Of a stretch of DNA of 64,000 nt, positions 1 to 9,997 are shown piece after piece. Both the position numbers and the translations under genes were made by a program. This DNA comes from Polyporus tsugae (lineage: Eukaryota; Basidiomycota; Agaricomycetes; Polyporales; Polyporaceae): positions 2,542,001-2,606,000 of the forward strand of contig JAHRBS010000007.1 of assembly GCA_024305745.1 (NCBI GenBank). The letters are read 5' to 3'. Each line of letters begins with the position of its first letter. The stretch's first letter is position 1. The notes beneath the pieces are model-generated. The model did not search any database. It was given only the letters and a program-made list of their open reading frames with translations, and was not told the origin of the DNA.

Positions 1-211
1 CGCCTAAATACCCTCCGCGGATCTGGAGATGGTGGCAGATGGACCAGAAGAAGAGAAACGCGCCTAGGGCAATCCAAAGGACGTAGGCATAGACACGGCT
101 GGCGTCGCTGAGGGCACGAACAGTGAGGTATGCGGTTACAAACTCGAGGTCGTCGGAATAGGAAGGAGAGGTGGGATTGGCGGGCCGCGACGAAGGGGTG
201 GTAGACGCCAT
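1..211 (-). CDS. N-terminus of a membrane protein, possibly ferric-reductase family (partial)
   Basis: Seen: an ATG at 211 (minus strand) opens a frame that runs uninterrupted to the left edge, about 70 residues. It begins with a Ser/Thr/Pro-rich stretch, then an acidic patch, then a hydrophobic segment at about residues 41-58 (YAYVLWIALGAFLFFW) followed by HHLQIRGGYLG. One transmembrane start preceded by a short cytosolic or lumenal tail fits this. Known: basidiomycete ferric-reductase-like (FRE) proteins often begin with a similar first transmembrane helix followed by an RGGYLG-type motif, but I rely on memory for that likeness. Inference: it may be an FRE-type metalloreductase, which would suit the neighbouring copper chaperone gene. 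The FAD/NADPH domains, if present, lie outside the window, so the family call is weak; the coding call is fair. Confidence 0.5.
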   Translation of the reverse strand, partial: MASTTPSSRPANPTSPSYSDDLEFVTAYLTVRALSDASRVYAYVLWIALGAFLFFWSICHHLQIRGGYLG

Positions 212-974
212 TGCCCGGGGCTGAGTGCACCCCTGAATGCACGGATTTGTGGAAGCTACCAGACAGCTACCAGACAAAACTCTCGAGAATGGGGATGGAA
301 AACGGCGAGGAGAAGGAGACCGAGTATTGCTGGATGTGTGGGGGGTTGAGGTGCCAGGGAACCGTCTCGGGAGCGCCAGGGAGATTGTCGGGTGGGAGCA
401 GACGTTCCCGGAGGCGGCGGAGAGCAGGGTTTATGGTAAGAGTGGGTGACAGAGGGAGGAAAGGCGGAACATGGTGCGCAGTGTGGGAAGTAGGGAAGAG
501 GATGGAGGGGAAGAAAGGAAAACGAGAGACGGGTTCTTGTGCGCACGGCTTGGAGTCGGCTTGACATCGGGCACTCAGCTCACTCAGCCCCATCCATTCC
601 ATCATCTCGCCCTCCGAGATTCGCGATCGTACTTCAAGCGCTCCTCCTGATCGCGATCGCCAGCCACAAACCCGCAGACCCTCCCGCCGGCAAAACCCAA
701 CCGAGGCCAAGACAAATTATGTACTGGCGCATTTCAACCCTTGGGTCGATTGTGCATCAGCTATGCTTTACTTAGGAGCGAGCATCTCTCGGTCGGCTGT
801 CTGGCGCCTCCCTAAGCATCCCAGAAATAAGTGTACATCACATTATCAATTCCTCTCTCGTACAATCAAAACCAGGCGTCCGCCACGACAGACCGCGTCT
901 CCTCCGTCCGGTCGCCATGTCTCTTCTAGGCCAAAATTCTCACGTGTTCACACGACGGTCTCCCCAGAGATGAT
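212..974. other. Intergenic stretch, upstream of the left-edge gene and downstream of ATX1
   Basis: No supported gene. It holds the promoter and leader of the minus-strand gene at the left edge and the 3' region of ATX1. The only visible pattern is a pair of GCGATCG-type palindromic words near 622-660. The open frames here are low-complexity Arg/Ser/Pro frames without splice support. Confidence 0.6.
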
Positions 975-1439
975 CTAGCCGCCAATGAGTCCCTGTCTGC
1001 CAACTGGAAAAGCACTGTAAATGTACGCACCTCCTTGCCCGTCTTCGCAATCTTCTCGCGGAGGGGCTCATACTCAATCGTGCCCTTCACGAGCACCTCC
1101 TGCTTCTCCAGGCTGATGTCGTACGAGGACACACCTGTGAGCACAAGGACCGACCATCGGCTGTTCAGCACGCTGGACCTGTGGGTTCCTGGCCTGGACG
1201 CCTATCTGGCTGCGCACCTTCCGTCTTCTTCAGCACGCGGTCGACGGCTCCCGAGCAACCGCTGCACGTCATCTGCCGTGGCCGTCGCTCGCTCAGTCAG
1301 CTCCTCGATTGCCGCGCTTATCCCGAGAGCGCTGCATCATCACCTTCACGTTGAACTTGTAGGTGTGCTCAGACTGCCATAAATACATTTCTCAGCCACT
1401 CGAGCCAACGGGCTAGAGAATGGCTTGGCTACGCACCAT
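975..1439 (-). CDS. ATX1: Copper metallochaperone ATX1
   Basis: Small cytosolic Cu(I) carrier that hands copper to the Golgi P-type ATPase Ccc2, which loads secreted copper enzymes such as the Fet3 ferroxidase. Exons on the minus strand: 1437-1439 (only the ATG), 1344-1373, 1218-1272, 1031-1134 and probably 975-992. The spliced protein (about 69 residues, usual for the family) starts M-SEHTYKFNVK-MTCSGCSGAV; MTCSGC is the MxCxxC copper site of the heavy-metal-associated fold. It continues with a clear second half, EGVSSYDISLEKQEV and KIAKTGKE. Each junction is GT-AG and keeps frame. Odd points: the first coding exon is a single codon, and the last exon (GLIGG stop) is only the best of several options, so the C-terminus is uncertain. 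The 70-residue frame upstream (1429-1650) is taken as leader sequence. Confidence 0.9.
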
Positions 1440-1838
1440 GGCGGCAACCAAGATAGTCCTCTTCTGACGGTCGGTAGGCAGGTGGCGATGGTGCGGAGAG
1501 GGTCTGAGTCGAGTCAAGGGCAGCGCAGAAGGACGAAGGAGAAGAAGGTTGCCAGACGGGGTCCGTCCTATGCGTATTTATCGCGGCGACGGCGCTGACC
1601 ATATCATCGTGATCAATCGCGCAAAACTCACACAAGAGCACCGGCGGCAAGTGCCGGCGGTAGCTAAGTCGACGTATTCAGTCCGCACATCCTTCCCATC
1701 TCTCTCGTCCCACCCAAGTACGTTCGCGATCGGTGTCAGGAGAGGCGGGCCGCGGTACGGACCTCGGGCATGTCAATGGTCAAGCAAACGCCGTCCAATC
1801 TAATAAGCAAATGGTCGCAGCGGCGCTAAACGACAGTA
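1440..1838. other. Intergenic stretch between the permease gene and ATX1
   Basis: About 400 bases holding the ATX1 promoter and leader (minus strand) and the 3' region of the permease. No gene or clear motif is visible. Confidence 0.6.
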
Positions 1839-4292
1839 TCATCGAGTTGACGTCCGCATCTCAAGATGCTCATGATCATCTCCTTCTGTCGCCACAGCCT
1901 GCCACCCCGAGCTCGTATCTGGCCGCCCGCGTACCCGTCCGAAGATGTTCGAAAAGAATGCTACATCTTCGCATTAGTCCGCCGGATTTCGCACACGATT
2001 CAAGCGAGGATCTACCTTGTACGGCGGTCGGCTGACCGTCTCGCCGCTGCGTCAGATAGTATACTGGAATCCCCGCGAGTACGAACACTAAGGGGAATGT
2101 CGAGTGAGCGTCAACGCCCGACGGTCGTACTTCCGAGCTTACCGAGTACGGCCATAGCCTCTAAAGGCGCAGCAATGATAGGCATGCAAAGCAAGAATAG
2201 ACACACCTACGCACGGATGACAAGGCCGGTCAATCGGGGGAATTAACATATAGAAGTGGGCGGTGATACGTACTGCGCAGAAGACTAATGGCGTAATAAT
2301 CCACGTCTTGTACGGTCTTTCTAACATAGGCTCCTTGATCCGCAGGATCACGAGCCCTAATACCTACAGGAAGGATTCAGATGAAATGGGGTGGTTAACA
2401 AACTCACGCAGTCACTTACTGTCAAGAAGTAGAACGCCCAGGAAGCGACCACCGCGAAGTTGATCAACGAGCGGAACCCGCCTCCCATCAGGATGAAGGT
2501 GACTGTAAGTCCTGCTTGTAGGCACATCGCATTGAGGGGTGTCTTAAGCATGGAGTTATGGCGACCAAAGAGCGCGGGGAGATAGCCCTCTTTCCCAGCC
2601 ACATAGATCAGCCGTGCGGTAGTAAACGAGGAGCCTGGATGAATTCGATTGAGCGCACCGCATCGTGGTCAAGTATTAAGACATTAACCCCTCACCGTTC
2701 AGCGCCCCGAAACACGAGAACGCGACCATGGCCGCGAACACAACACCACCTACAGGACCAAACAGGGCACGCCCGAAGTCGATTGCGACGGTATTACTAA
2801 GGCCGACAGTTGCCTACGTGGGTCAATGAGTGTTCCTGCTCCCAGAAAAAAGCAAGACAACGTACCTCGTCTAGCACAGCAAAGTACGCGATGTTCGCGA
2901 GGATGAAGAGGGCCTAGACGACGCAGTTTAACCGAAATTCAGACGCCCAGTGATTTCTACTTACCATAACGATTGCCATGCTCGAATGGATTGCTCGGGG
3001 AATGTTCTTCTCTGGGTGCTTCATCTCGCCCCCTACGTAGTTGGCTTGGTCCCACCCGTCGAAAGCCCACAAGCTAGAATATAGCGCCAGAGCGTATGCC
3101 GACGGGCTCGAGCTCGAATGTTCAAAGAGCGGTTGGCTGAACGACAACGAAGCCTTCCCTCGGGCCAACTGCACGAGACCGAGGACAGTGATCGAGATCT
3201 AGTAACCATAAGAGTGATTGAGTGGACAATACTGTCAATATCGTTCAAACCCAGCCGAGGGTGGTCTACACACACCAATGCAGCAATCTATCCAATGTCA
3301 GCGCATTGGAGGATTGGGTAAGCGGGCTGTAAGTCTCACCTTGACGATCGTGAATACTACCGCGACACGAGAGCCGAGGGTAGGCGTGGCCACACAGATG
3401 AGGGACACCACCACGACTGCCGCGACAGCGGTGAGTTTGATAGCCCACTGGGGAATATCATCCGGCGATACCTCAGCGCGGGTGCTATGCCAGAAGAGCC
3501 TATTAAGGTATTCTGCAAAGATTAGACTGATTACGGCGTTGCCGCCTGCCCGACAAAAGTCGTGTGAGCACGCAAATGGGGCCCCATACATAGCACGTTC
3601 GCGCACCGGGTTTGAGAGCTGATATGGCCGTCCATGCGAATAAATACGACACGAGGGGCCCGTAGGAATACTGGAGGTACGCTTGTGCGCCCCCGTTTAC
3701 GGGTATAGAGGACCCCAGCTCGGCGAAGCTGCTTGCGCCTGTCCACGCCAGAACCCCGGCTGCGAACCAGACCAGCAGGCTCGCGCCGACGCTCTGGGTA
3801 TTTGCTACCACCACGCCCGGTGAGGAGCTTTCCCATGCGATTGAGCACACGACGAGGGTAGAGTGACGAGCCAGCTCACAAGATTCCTGAACCAATCTGC
3901 AAACCCACAATGAGGGCAATGCCTGCGTCCGCCCAACCGCTTCAGGTCGTCGTCAAAACGGGTTACGCTGAAAGGGACCACGCACCATTCACCAGCCCTA
4001 ACCGCTTTTCGCTCGACTCCAGGTGTACATCCTCCGGTTCGCTCACGCTTGCGCTCAGTGGCAGGAGGTCGCGCTGAAAGTCGAAGCCGGAGACAGAGTA
4101 TGACCGACCACGAAACGGTCTAGTGTTCTCGGCTAGCAGTGGGCCCTCCGACAGCTCAAGATCCCGGAGAGAATCATCAGAGTCCTCCGAAAGGCGGGTC
4201 GACCGAATTGACGGGGAATAGATTGGGGAAGTAGCGCTCCGTGGTGACTTGAGGGTGTCCAACAAAGTAGCGTTGGGCGTCGGGGGTGTCAT
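1839..4292 (-). CDS. MUP1: APC-family amino acid permease, MUP1 (high-affinity methionine) type
   Basis: Plasma-membrane amino acid/proton symporter with about 12 transmembrane helices. The long hydrophilic N-terminus (about 100 residues, Ser/Asp-rich, from MTPPTPNATLLD at 4292) is followed by the first core helix IALIVGLQIGSGIFSSPG, the GxGIF substrate-binding motif of the APC fold. Further matches are the segments around FAELGSSIPVNGG, the YSSLWAFDGWDQANYVGGEM segment (helix 6 region) and SFTTARLIYVAGKEGYLP. Many short introns interrupt the gene. The C-terminus needs one last 49-base intron at 1967-2015, with a GGACTAATG branch site; splicing it gives a tail ending EHLEMRTSTR and a stop at 1839, which reads better than the unspliced frame. 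Length about 650 residues, normal for Mup1. Methionine preference is inferred from family likeness only; other neutral amino acids or cysteine are possible. Confidence 0.9.
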
Positions 4293-4814
4293 GCGAGTTG
4301 CAAGCGTGGGCGTTGCAGAGAGGATCTCGGAGAACTCGTGTGGACAATGAGGAAACGTAGCAGATCGTCGCAGAAAGCCAGCAGGGTAATACAGTAAGGG
4401 CGAAGAATGGGCACACCGTCAAACGCGTGCACGCCTGGCTCCACTTTCGATTTCGAGGACTTCCCGCAATAGGCGCCCACGCAAGTCCAAGATCTCGATC
4501 GTTGTACGCCGTATGTTTTCAGTTACGTACGCATGTATGTACCCACTTTAGTCAGGGCGAGCGTCAAGACACAACGACGGTCAAGTCGATAGTGCAGGCG
4601 TGGAGAGGTGACGAATGCTCGAATTGTAGGACTCGCGATGTTACAGCATTCGAAAGGAAGCCAACACACCATCAAGACTGACGGAAAGATTAAGGCAACA
4701 GGTCCTAGTACTAGACCAGAATGTTGGAATGACGGTGGAAACTACAATGCACCCGGTTTTCTGAAGGTTGGCAGGCTTGGACGTGTCACTCATAGCAACC
4801 GCAACCGCAATACG
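4293..4814. other. Intergenic stretch, permease promoter and MTR3 3' region
   Basis: About 520 bases upstream of the minus-strand permease and downstream of the minus-strand MTR3 stop. No supported gene. Nutrient-response sites would be expected here, but none was recognised with confidence. Confidence 0.55.
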
Positions 4815-5886
4815 TCATGTATTCTGTGCATTCTCGAGGAGTGCTTGTGCAATAACGGCATGGATTTCTGTGTACCGCTCTTGGCACGCCTCCATACACT
4901 ATTGAGAAGGTAAGTCCTTGCTATAGGAGTGCATGAAAGATGGCTCACCTTTATTGCGTCGCCAGGCGTCATTGAACCCGACTGCCACACGTTCGTGATA
5001 GTTTCGAGAGCGGGCATGCCTGAGAGGACCAACATGCCGGAGGAGACCTTCCCTTCCTCCTCTGTTGGGTCGAGCCAAATCTCCTCGCCTACAACCGCCT
5101 GCATAAGTAATGGGTTAGCAAGGTTAGGGAGGGAGACCAACAGTCACATACTGCTGAACTTGACGCGACTAGGCCAAGCATTTCTATACCAGCATCCGCC
5201 AATGCGGCACTGGCAGCGACCGAGCCCGATGCGACGCATCCTTCCATCCCGTCGTTTTCGATAACGGTGACGAATATGTCTATAGTGGATTTAGGAAGGA
5301 GTTCCAACCTCACTGCCGACACCAGAGCTTGTTGGATCTGAACAGCAACCGACCGGTCTTCCGCATCCTATGACGGGGAGTGAATATTTGAACTAAAGAC
5401 GACTAAAAGAAGGGGGGTGGAGCGCACCCGTATAGGAACCCGCCGTCGGGTACAGGAGAAAGGCGCGAACTTGACCTCGACGTTTAAACGTCCCTTGTCA
5501 CTGTAGGCGGTGCTTTTGGACTGTCGTGGCCCGTACCTACACCAAGGTATGTTCAAGTACCAGGGCAAGAAGCGAAACGGATGAGAACTCACTCACACCG
5601 CACACGCAATCTTCGTTCTTGCGGTCTCAATGTATGCGGACCCATTTGCTTGGGTTATAAGACCCACTCTCAAGACTTGATAGATAAAGGAGGGTGGGTG
5701 AGTCGGACGCAAGCACAACCGCGAAGGTGGGATCATACAAATTGGTCGGATGTCGCACGCTCCCCGCCCTTTTCTGGGGTTACCTGGCTTCCATCTCGTC
5801 TCTTCTTCTTCGTCGGAGTCAAATATTGGCTGAAAGCTCTCATCAGGTCCATTGATACGCCTGCGGTCGAAGTTTGTCTGTGCCAT
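4815..5886 (-). CDS. MTR3: Exosome complex core subunit MTR3 (EXOSC6-like, RNase PH fold)
   Basis: One of six RNase PH-like subunits forming the ring of the nuclear and cytoplasmic 3'-5' RNA exosome. Six exons on the minus strand join in frame. They read MAQTNFDRRR with an acidic N-tail, then LRVGLITQANGSAYIE, then the ring-subunit signature YGPRQSK and FAPFSCTRRR, then LLPKSTIDIFVTVIENDG, ASAALADAGIEMLGLV, then EEIWLDPTEEEGK and the C-terminal helix CMEACQERYTEIHAVIAQAL. About 280 residues. As known for eukaryotic ring subunits, it should be catalytically inactive and act in RNA binding and assembly. The ATG at 5886 is chosen because the upstream in-frame Met at 5997 adds a non-conserved tail. 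The start lies only 114 bases from that of the divergent NSRP1 gene. The nearest alternative is another ring subunit of the RRP41/RRP46 group; the MTR3 assignment is favoured by the sequence around LNVEVKFAPF. Confidence 0.88.
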
Positions 5887-6000
5887 GATGAAGGGGAAGG
5901 AAAGAAGTGCAGGGCGCCTGCGCGTATACTGCACAAGGAAAGGTCTACTCCGATTGCGCGCTTCTTGATGTAACTCCCCCTTGTCCACCACATCCACTCG
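5887..6000. promoter_or_regulatory. Very short divergent promoter, MTR3 / NSRP1
   Basis: Only 114 bases separate the ATG of MTR3 (minus) from the ATG of NSRP1 (plus), so both leaders and any core promoter must share this space. It includes a GCGCCTGCGCG near-palindrome at about 5918-5928. No TATA-like box is evident. Confidence 0.6.
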
Positions 6001-7289
6001 ATGAAAGTCTCATTCTCTCTCAAGGGCAAGGCGGCGGCCAAGCCCGTCGGCGACGCGCCATCTCTCAAGCGAACTGCTGCATTTGCTGCCCTGGACGACG
6101 ACGAACCTGTAGATGCAGCCCCAACGGCGACCGGAGCCAACAAGGTCGCGGCGAACAAGCAGTTCATCGCGCAGAGCGTGGAGATGTCGAAGTCAATGAA
6201 GAAGAAGTTGGATTTGGAGAAGAAGGTGGACGCGACTGTATTCGAGTACGACGAGGTCTGGGACAAGATGCAGGAGGCAAAGCTGAAGCAGAAGGAGGCC
6301 AAGGATGCGGATGCGAGGGAGCGGAAGGTGAGTATTCCCTTCCCAGCAGCTCTTGTCCCCCTTTCCCTCGAGCGCTGATATACTGAAGGCCTTCGCAGCC
6401 GAAGTACATTAGCGGGCTGCTTGTGTCCGCGGCCACACGGAGACTCGACCACCTGAGGGCGGAGGAGAAGATGATCCAACGCGAACGGGAACTCGAGGGC
6501 GACGAGTTCAAGGACAAGGAGTCGTTCGTTACGCAAGCGTACAAGGACCAGATGGTGGAGCTCCGAATAGCAGAAGAGGAAGAGCGAAAACGAGAAGGTG
6601 CGTCCAATGAACTCCGTACATCATACACACATTCTTACCTATGCGTCGCAGAGGAGGAAAAGAGAAAGAACAGCAAGGGTGTCGGAACTGGCATGGCGCA
6701 CTTCTACCGTAAGCTGCTCGAGGAGTCGGAACAGCAGCACGAGCAAACGGTCGCCGCCACCGAGTCCAAACCGACAATAGGCCCGCAAGGAGGGCCCAAC
6801 CTCACCATCACAAAACCCCTCGATTTCACTCCCAAGTCGGACGTAGAGCTAGCGCGCATCGCGCGCGACCAAGGGAAGGATGTCGAGCTCAACGACGATA
6901 ACCAGATCGTCGACAAACGCGACCTGCTTTCTGCCGGCTTGAACCTCTCCATGCCGAACACCCGGAGACTGGGCCTCCAGCTGCCGAACAAGAACAAGGA
7001 CGCGTCGGATGGGCAGGCGGAGACACACCGTGGAGTGGGAACCGCTGCGAGCCGGCGGGAGATCAACGAACGACGCGCACGAGAGTTGCAGAGGCAGATG
7101 GAGGAAGAGAAGCAAAGGTTACGGTCGGAGAAGGAACGGGAGGAGCAGGAGAGCAGGGAGAGGGTAGTAGCGAAGAGGAACGACGAGACGTCAGTCAAGA
7201 GTGCGAAAGAGCGGTATCTAGAGCGGAAGCGACGTCGGTTGGAGGAGGCGTCTGCAGCGGGCGAGGACGGCCAGGCGGATCCCCACTAG
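6001..7289 (+). CDS. NSRP1: NSRP1-like nuclear speckle splicing regulator (DUF2040 family)
   Basis: Exons 6001-6327, 6399-6597 and 6652-7289 join in frame to 387 residues. The N-terminus MKVSFSLKGKAAAKPVG starts a short disordered tail. The DUF2040 core follows: FEYDEVWDKMQEAKLKQKE, then PKYISGLLVSAATRRLDHLR, then ESFVTQAYKDQMVELRIAEE, then GMAHFYRKLLEE. This order (YDEVYD-like, PKYI, FVTxAYK, FYR) is characteristic of NSRP1/CCDC55 proteins. Long charged coiled-coil stretches lie at about 95-190 and 300-375, ending in a basic KERYLERKRRR tail that can act as a nuclear signal. Known: family members sit in nuclear speckles and influence alternative splicing and exon choice. The second intron lacks in-frame stops, so a retained form adding about 18 residues would still be open. 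It shares a very short promoter with MTR3. Confidence 0.9.
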
Positions 7290-7792
7290 ACCTCCCTTAT
7301 TCGCCTTCATTTTGGTTTGTACTCCTCTTGCACATATGTACCTAATCGCGGACTTCACACCTCTTTGTTGTCCCAGATCGGATAAACCCTCTATGGATGA
7401 TGTCAATGAGAAGCAAATCGCGTCGTGGCTCGATCGAAAGTATTGGTGTACTATACATGCACACCTACCTGTTCAGCAGGTCGAGACTCGACCCTCCACG
7501 TCCAGACAACAATGTTCTCCACAGGGAAATGAAGGGCAGCCAGTACGTTGCACAACTGCCCTCGACTTCTGCACACACTTGTCATTAGTATTAGTACGCC
7601 CATAGCCACGACCGACAACCCTCAAGTGTGCATGGTGATCAGGGAGGTAGGTGATACGATGAATTACAATCACATGCGTCCTATTCTACAGCGTTATCCA
7701 TGAGGAAACGGGATCCGGAAGGTCTTAAATACACTGTACATTACGTGCATAACTAGATATATCGAGGTGGTCAAATGAAGGGAAAGAGAACT
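7290..7792. other. Convergent 3' region, NSRP1 and kinase-like gene
   Basis: About 500 bases between two converging stop codons. It should hold both 3' untranslated regions. No coding exon or RNA gene is seen. Confidence 0.65.
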
Positions 7793-9070
7793 CTAGAGAT
7801 GACGCAAGTCATTGAGGGCAGGTTCGCAAGCCAGCCTAGAGGGATGCATCTGTGAAATCGTAGTATTGAAAGCGAAGAGGACCTGTTCGGCCGATGGTCG
7901 TTGTTCAAACTGGTTGCGGATCATCGACTTGATGAGAGGGTACAGCTCTGGGACGTTGTAGCCAGTGAGCTGCTGGAGGTTGTCAACAGCGGGCGAAAGC
8001 GGATAACAGTTGTCGACTCTCACCTTCATGGTCCGTAACATCAATACGCCCAGTCCGAATACGTCTACTTTGTACGGGTCGCTGGCCTCGCCACGTTCCA
8101 GCTCTGGGGGAGGTTCAGCTATTCGAGCGTGGCGTATGCGGGGCTCAGGAGTGCCGCCAAAGCACATGCTACATTCGTAGTCGATATATGCGTAGCGGCC
8201 GCAGAAATCTGTGACGATGTTGCGCGGTGAGATGTCGAGGTGCGCGATGTCGTGCATGTGCATAAAGGTAGTGTGCTCCAGTATCATGGTCAGATAAAAC
8301 CAATGGCAGACATAATTCCCACTCTACCTCAATGCAGTAGCGTAGGAAATTGAGGTATTCTCCGAGGTTAGCAGGGACGCTCGTGGTCAATGGCGCCGGC
8401 CATTCTTCCATTACGATGAAGGCCAAGGCGTCTTTGAAAACCTCAACAAGATCCAAAACAGCTAAAGTATACATCAGTAGCCATTCTGTCATGTAAGTAT
8501 AGTCGTACTCACGTATACAATGGTTCATGGGATGGTTCCGCAGTGCCGGACAAGAAAGTTGCCGGATGACATCGTACTCGCGGCTATTCAGGTGCACGGC
8601 CTTTATCACTACCTTTACACCTGTGGAACAATGCGTCCCTCGAAATAGACAATCAGGCTAAACAAAAATACCGGTTAACCCCATCTAACTTCTAAGTTAC
8701 GAGGAACGTGGAGAACGCTTACGAGTCCGGCGTCTCTGCACAGCTCGTTCTCATCCTGACCTCCACAAGCACGAATGTACCCCGGGAGGTCTTTGGTCAC
8801 GGTGCGACCCTCGGATGCTTGAATAGCCCAATATTGGTGGTACCATTCTTTAACGTCCTTGCATGTATCCAGACGGAAGCCTCGGGAAGCAATGACGCAT
8901 CTGTAGGAACACCAGTTTGGCGACATGCGGATGTTGACGTCCTCGTCTGTCGATGACTGAGAATGGCACGACGAAGAATCATCCTCTGAATCCTCATCGT
9001 TACTGACTGAGGTGGCCTGTGGCGTGGATAGACGGGGAGTGCGTGAGGAGGAACAGGAAGCGGCTGACAT
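7793..9070 (-). CDS. Atypical protein-kinase-like protein, Agaricomycete type
   Basis: Four exons on the minus strand, about 365 residues. The N-terminal 60 residues are Ser/Asp-rich; a conserved-looking block YRCVIASRGFRLDTCKDVKE follows. The kinase-like fold then shows a VxIK motif (VKVVIKAVHLN), the hinge FIVMEEWP, a catalytic loop HLDISPRNIV, YIDYECS where DFG is expected, and the helix-F motif DVFGLGVLML. So the lysine and the catalytic-loop Asp and Asn are kept, but HRD reads HLD, the usual DxKxxN lysine is replaced, and DFG reads DYE. Weak or unusual phosphotransfer, or a pseudokinase role, is possible. The exon junctions (for example the one completing CIE-HTTFMHMHD) show that the Met at 8287 is internal. 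Such stand-alone kinase-like genes are expanded in mushrooms and polypores; no function is known. Confidence 0.8.
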
Positions 9071-9997
9071 AGGTCATGTACGCAAAGTTATGAAGCTCAG
9101 CGGGGATCTGGGGTTCAACTTGCGGGGAGCACCGGCAATAAGAGAGTCGAGCTCGGTCAAGGTACGAAGCCCGCGAGCAGCTCTCTTATGTCTACATGCT
9201 GGCAGAGGAACGCCTACTGGAGGGAACGCGATGCCCAAAAGGGTGGGTGTGATGGCGCACCTGGCACCTCGGCGAACTGAGTGGCTGGGGCTGGAAATAA
9301 AAAGCCGAGGGAGGCAAAGGCTGCCTTCACGCTGAAACGGAGATATGCCTATCAAGATGAGGCAGACAGGTAGCGCGACCATCGGATGCCGGAGGGCAGG
9401 GCGCTGTCGAACATACGAATGATGCACCAGATAAGGCGAAGGAAGCTGTGGCCGAGGGTGGAATGGAGGTCACGAGAAGGCGGAGACTGACCGAGAACTG
9501 AATGGGCCTGCTGGGATGGAAGACAGCGGGTAAGGTTGTGTTGGCAGATTGTTGTCGCGTTCTTCGGGGTGTGACACGTTGACGATTCACGTATGGAGGG
9601 ATGCAATATTGAGGAAGATCGCTCACACCCAGCTTGCGATACCGAGGGATTTGAGACCTATTTTAGGGAAGGGCTGTAGCAGGAGATGGTAGCAGGAGGC
9701 TGTATTTGGCACGGCCCATGGCAGAGGAACATACAGACGACAGCGCTGGTAGACGAACGCTGGAAGGAAATTGCGGGAGAGATCAAGGAGAATTGCCCTG
9801 GCCATGCCCTTGCACTGCAGCTGAGTGCCATAACTTACTTATGATGGCCATGGACGTGAGGCTGGGCACCACGGCATGAGTCGTGACGCAATGCAGCAGC
9901 AATGCGGCTCCGGCCCGAGGTCCGAAGGCAGATGCGTGGGAGCCTCGGCAATGGCATAGTTTGCCATGTTGAGTGACTGAACGCTCTCGCCCCCCTT
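9071..9997. other. Intergenic stretch between kinase-like and RRM genes
   Basis: Over 900 bases between two divergent starts. Minus-strand open frames occur at 9074-9427, 9327-9626 and 9623-9805 (the last opening MARAILLDLSRNFLPAF), but they show no domain and no convincing joint splicing. A lineage-specific small gene cannot be excluded; otherwise this is promoter and leader sequence. Confidence 0.5.

Noticed and set aside
5733..6536. 267-residue minus-strand open frame across the MTR3 start and NSRP1
   Set aside because: It is antisense to well-supported exons, crosses their introns, and has no domain or splice logic.
8169..8287. Met at 8287 as the start of a short kinase-like gene
   Set aside because: It lies inside an intron-exon junction; splicing to the upstream exon gives a continuous kinase fold.
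9074..9805. Minus-strand frames of 60-117 residues between the kinase-like and RRM genes
   Set aside because: No domain, no consistent joint splicing. One (9623-9805) starts with a true ATG, so a small lineage-specific gene is possible but not supported.
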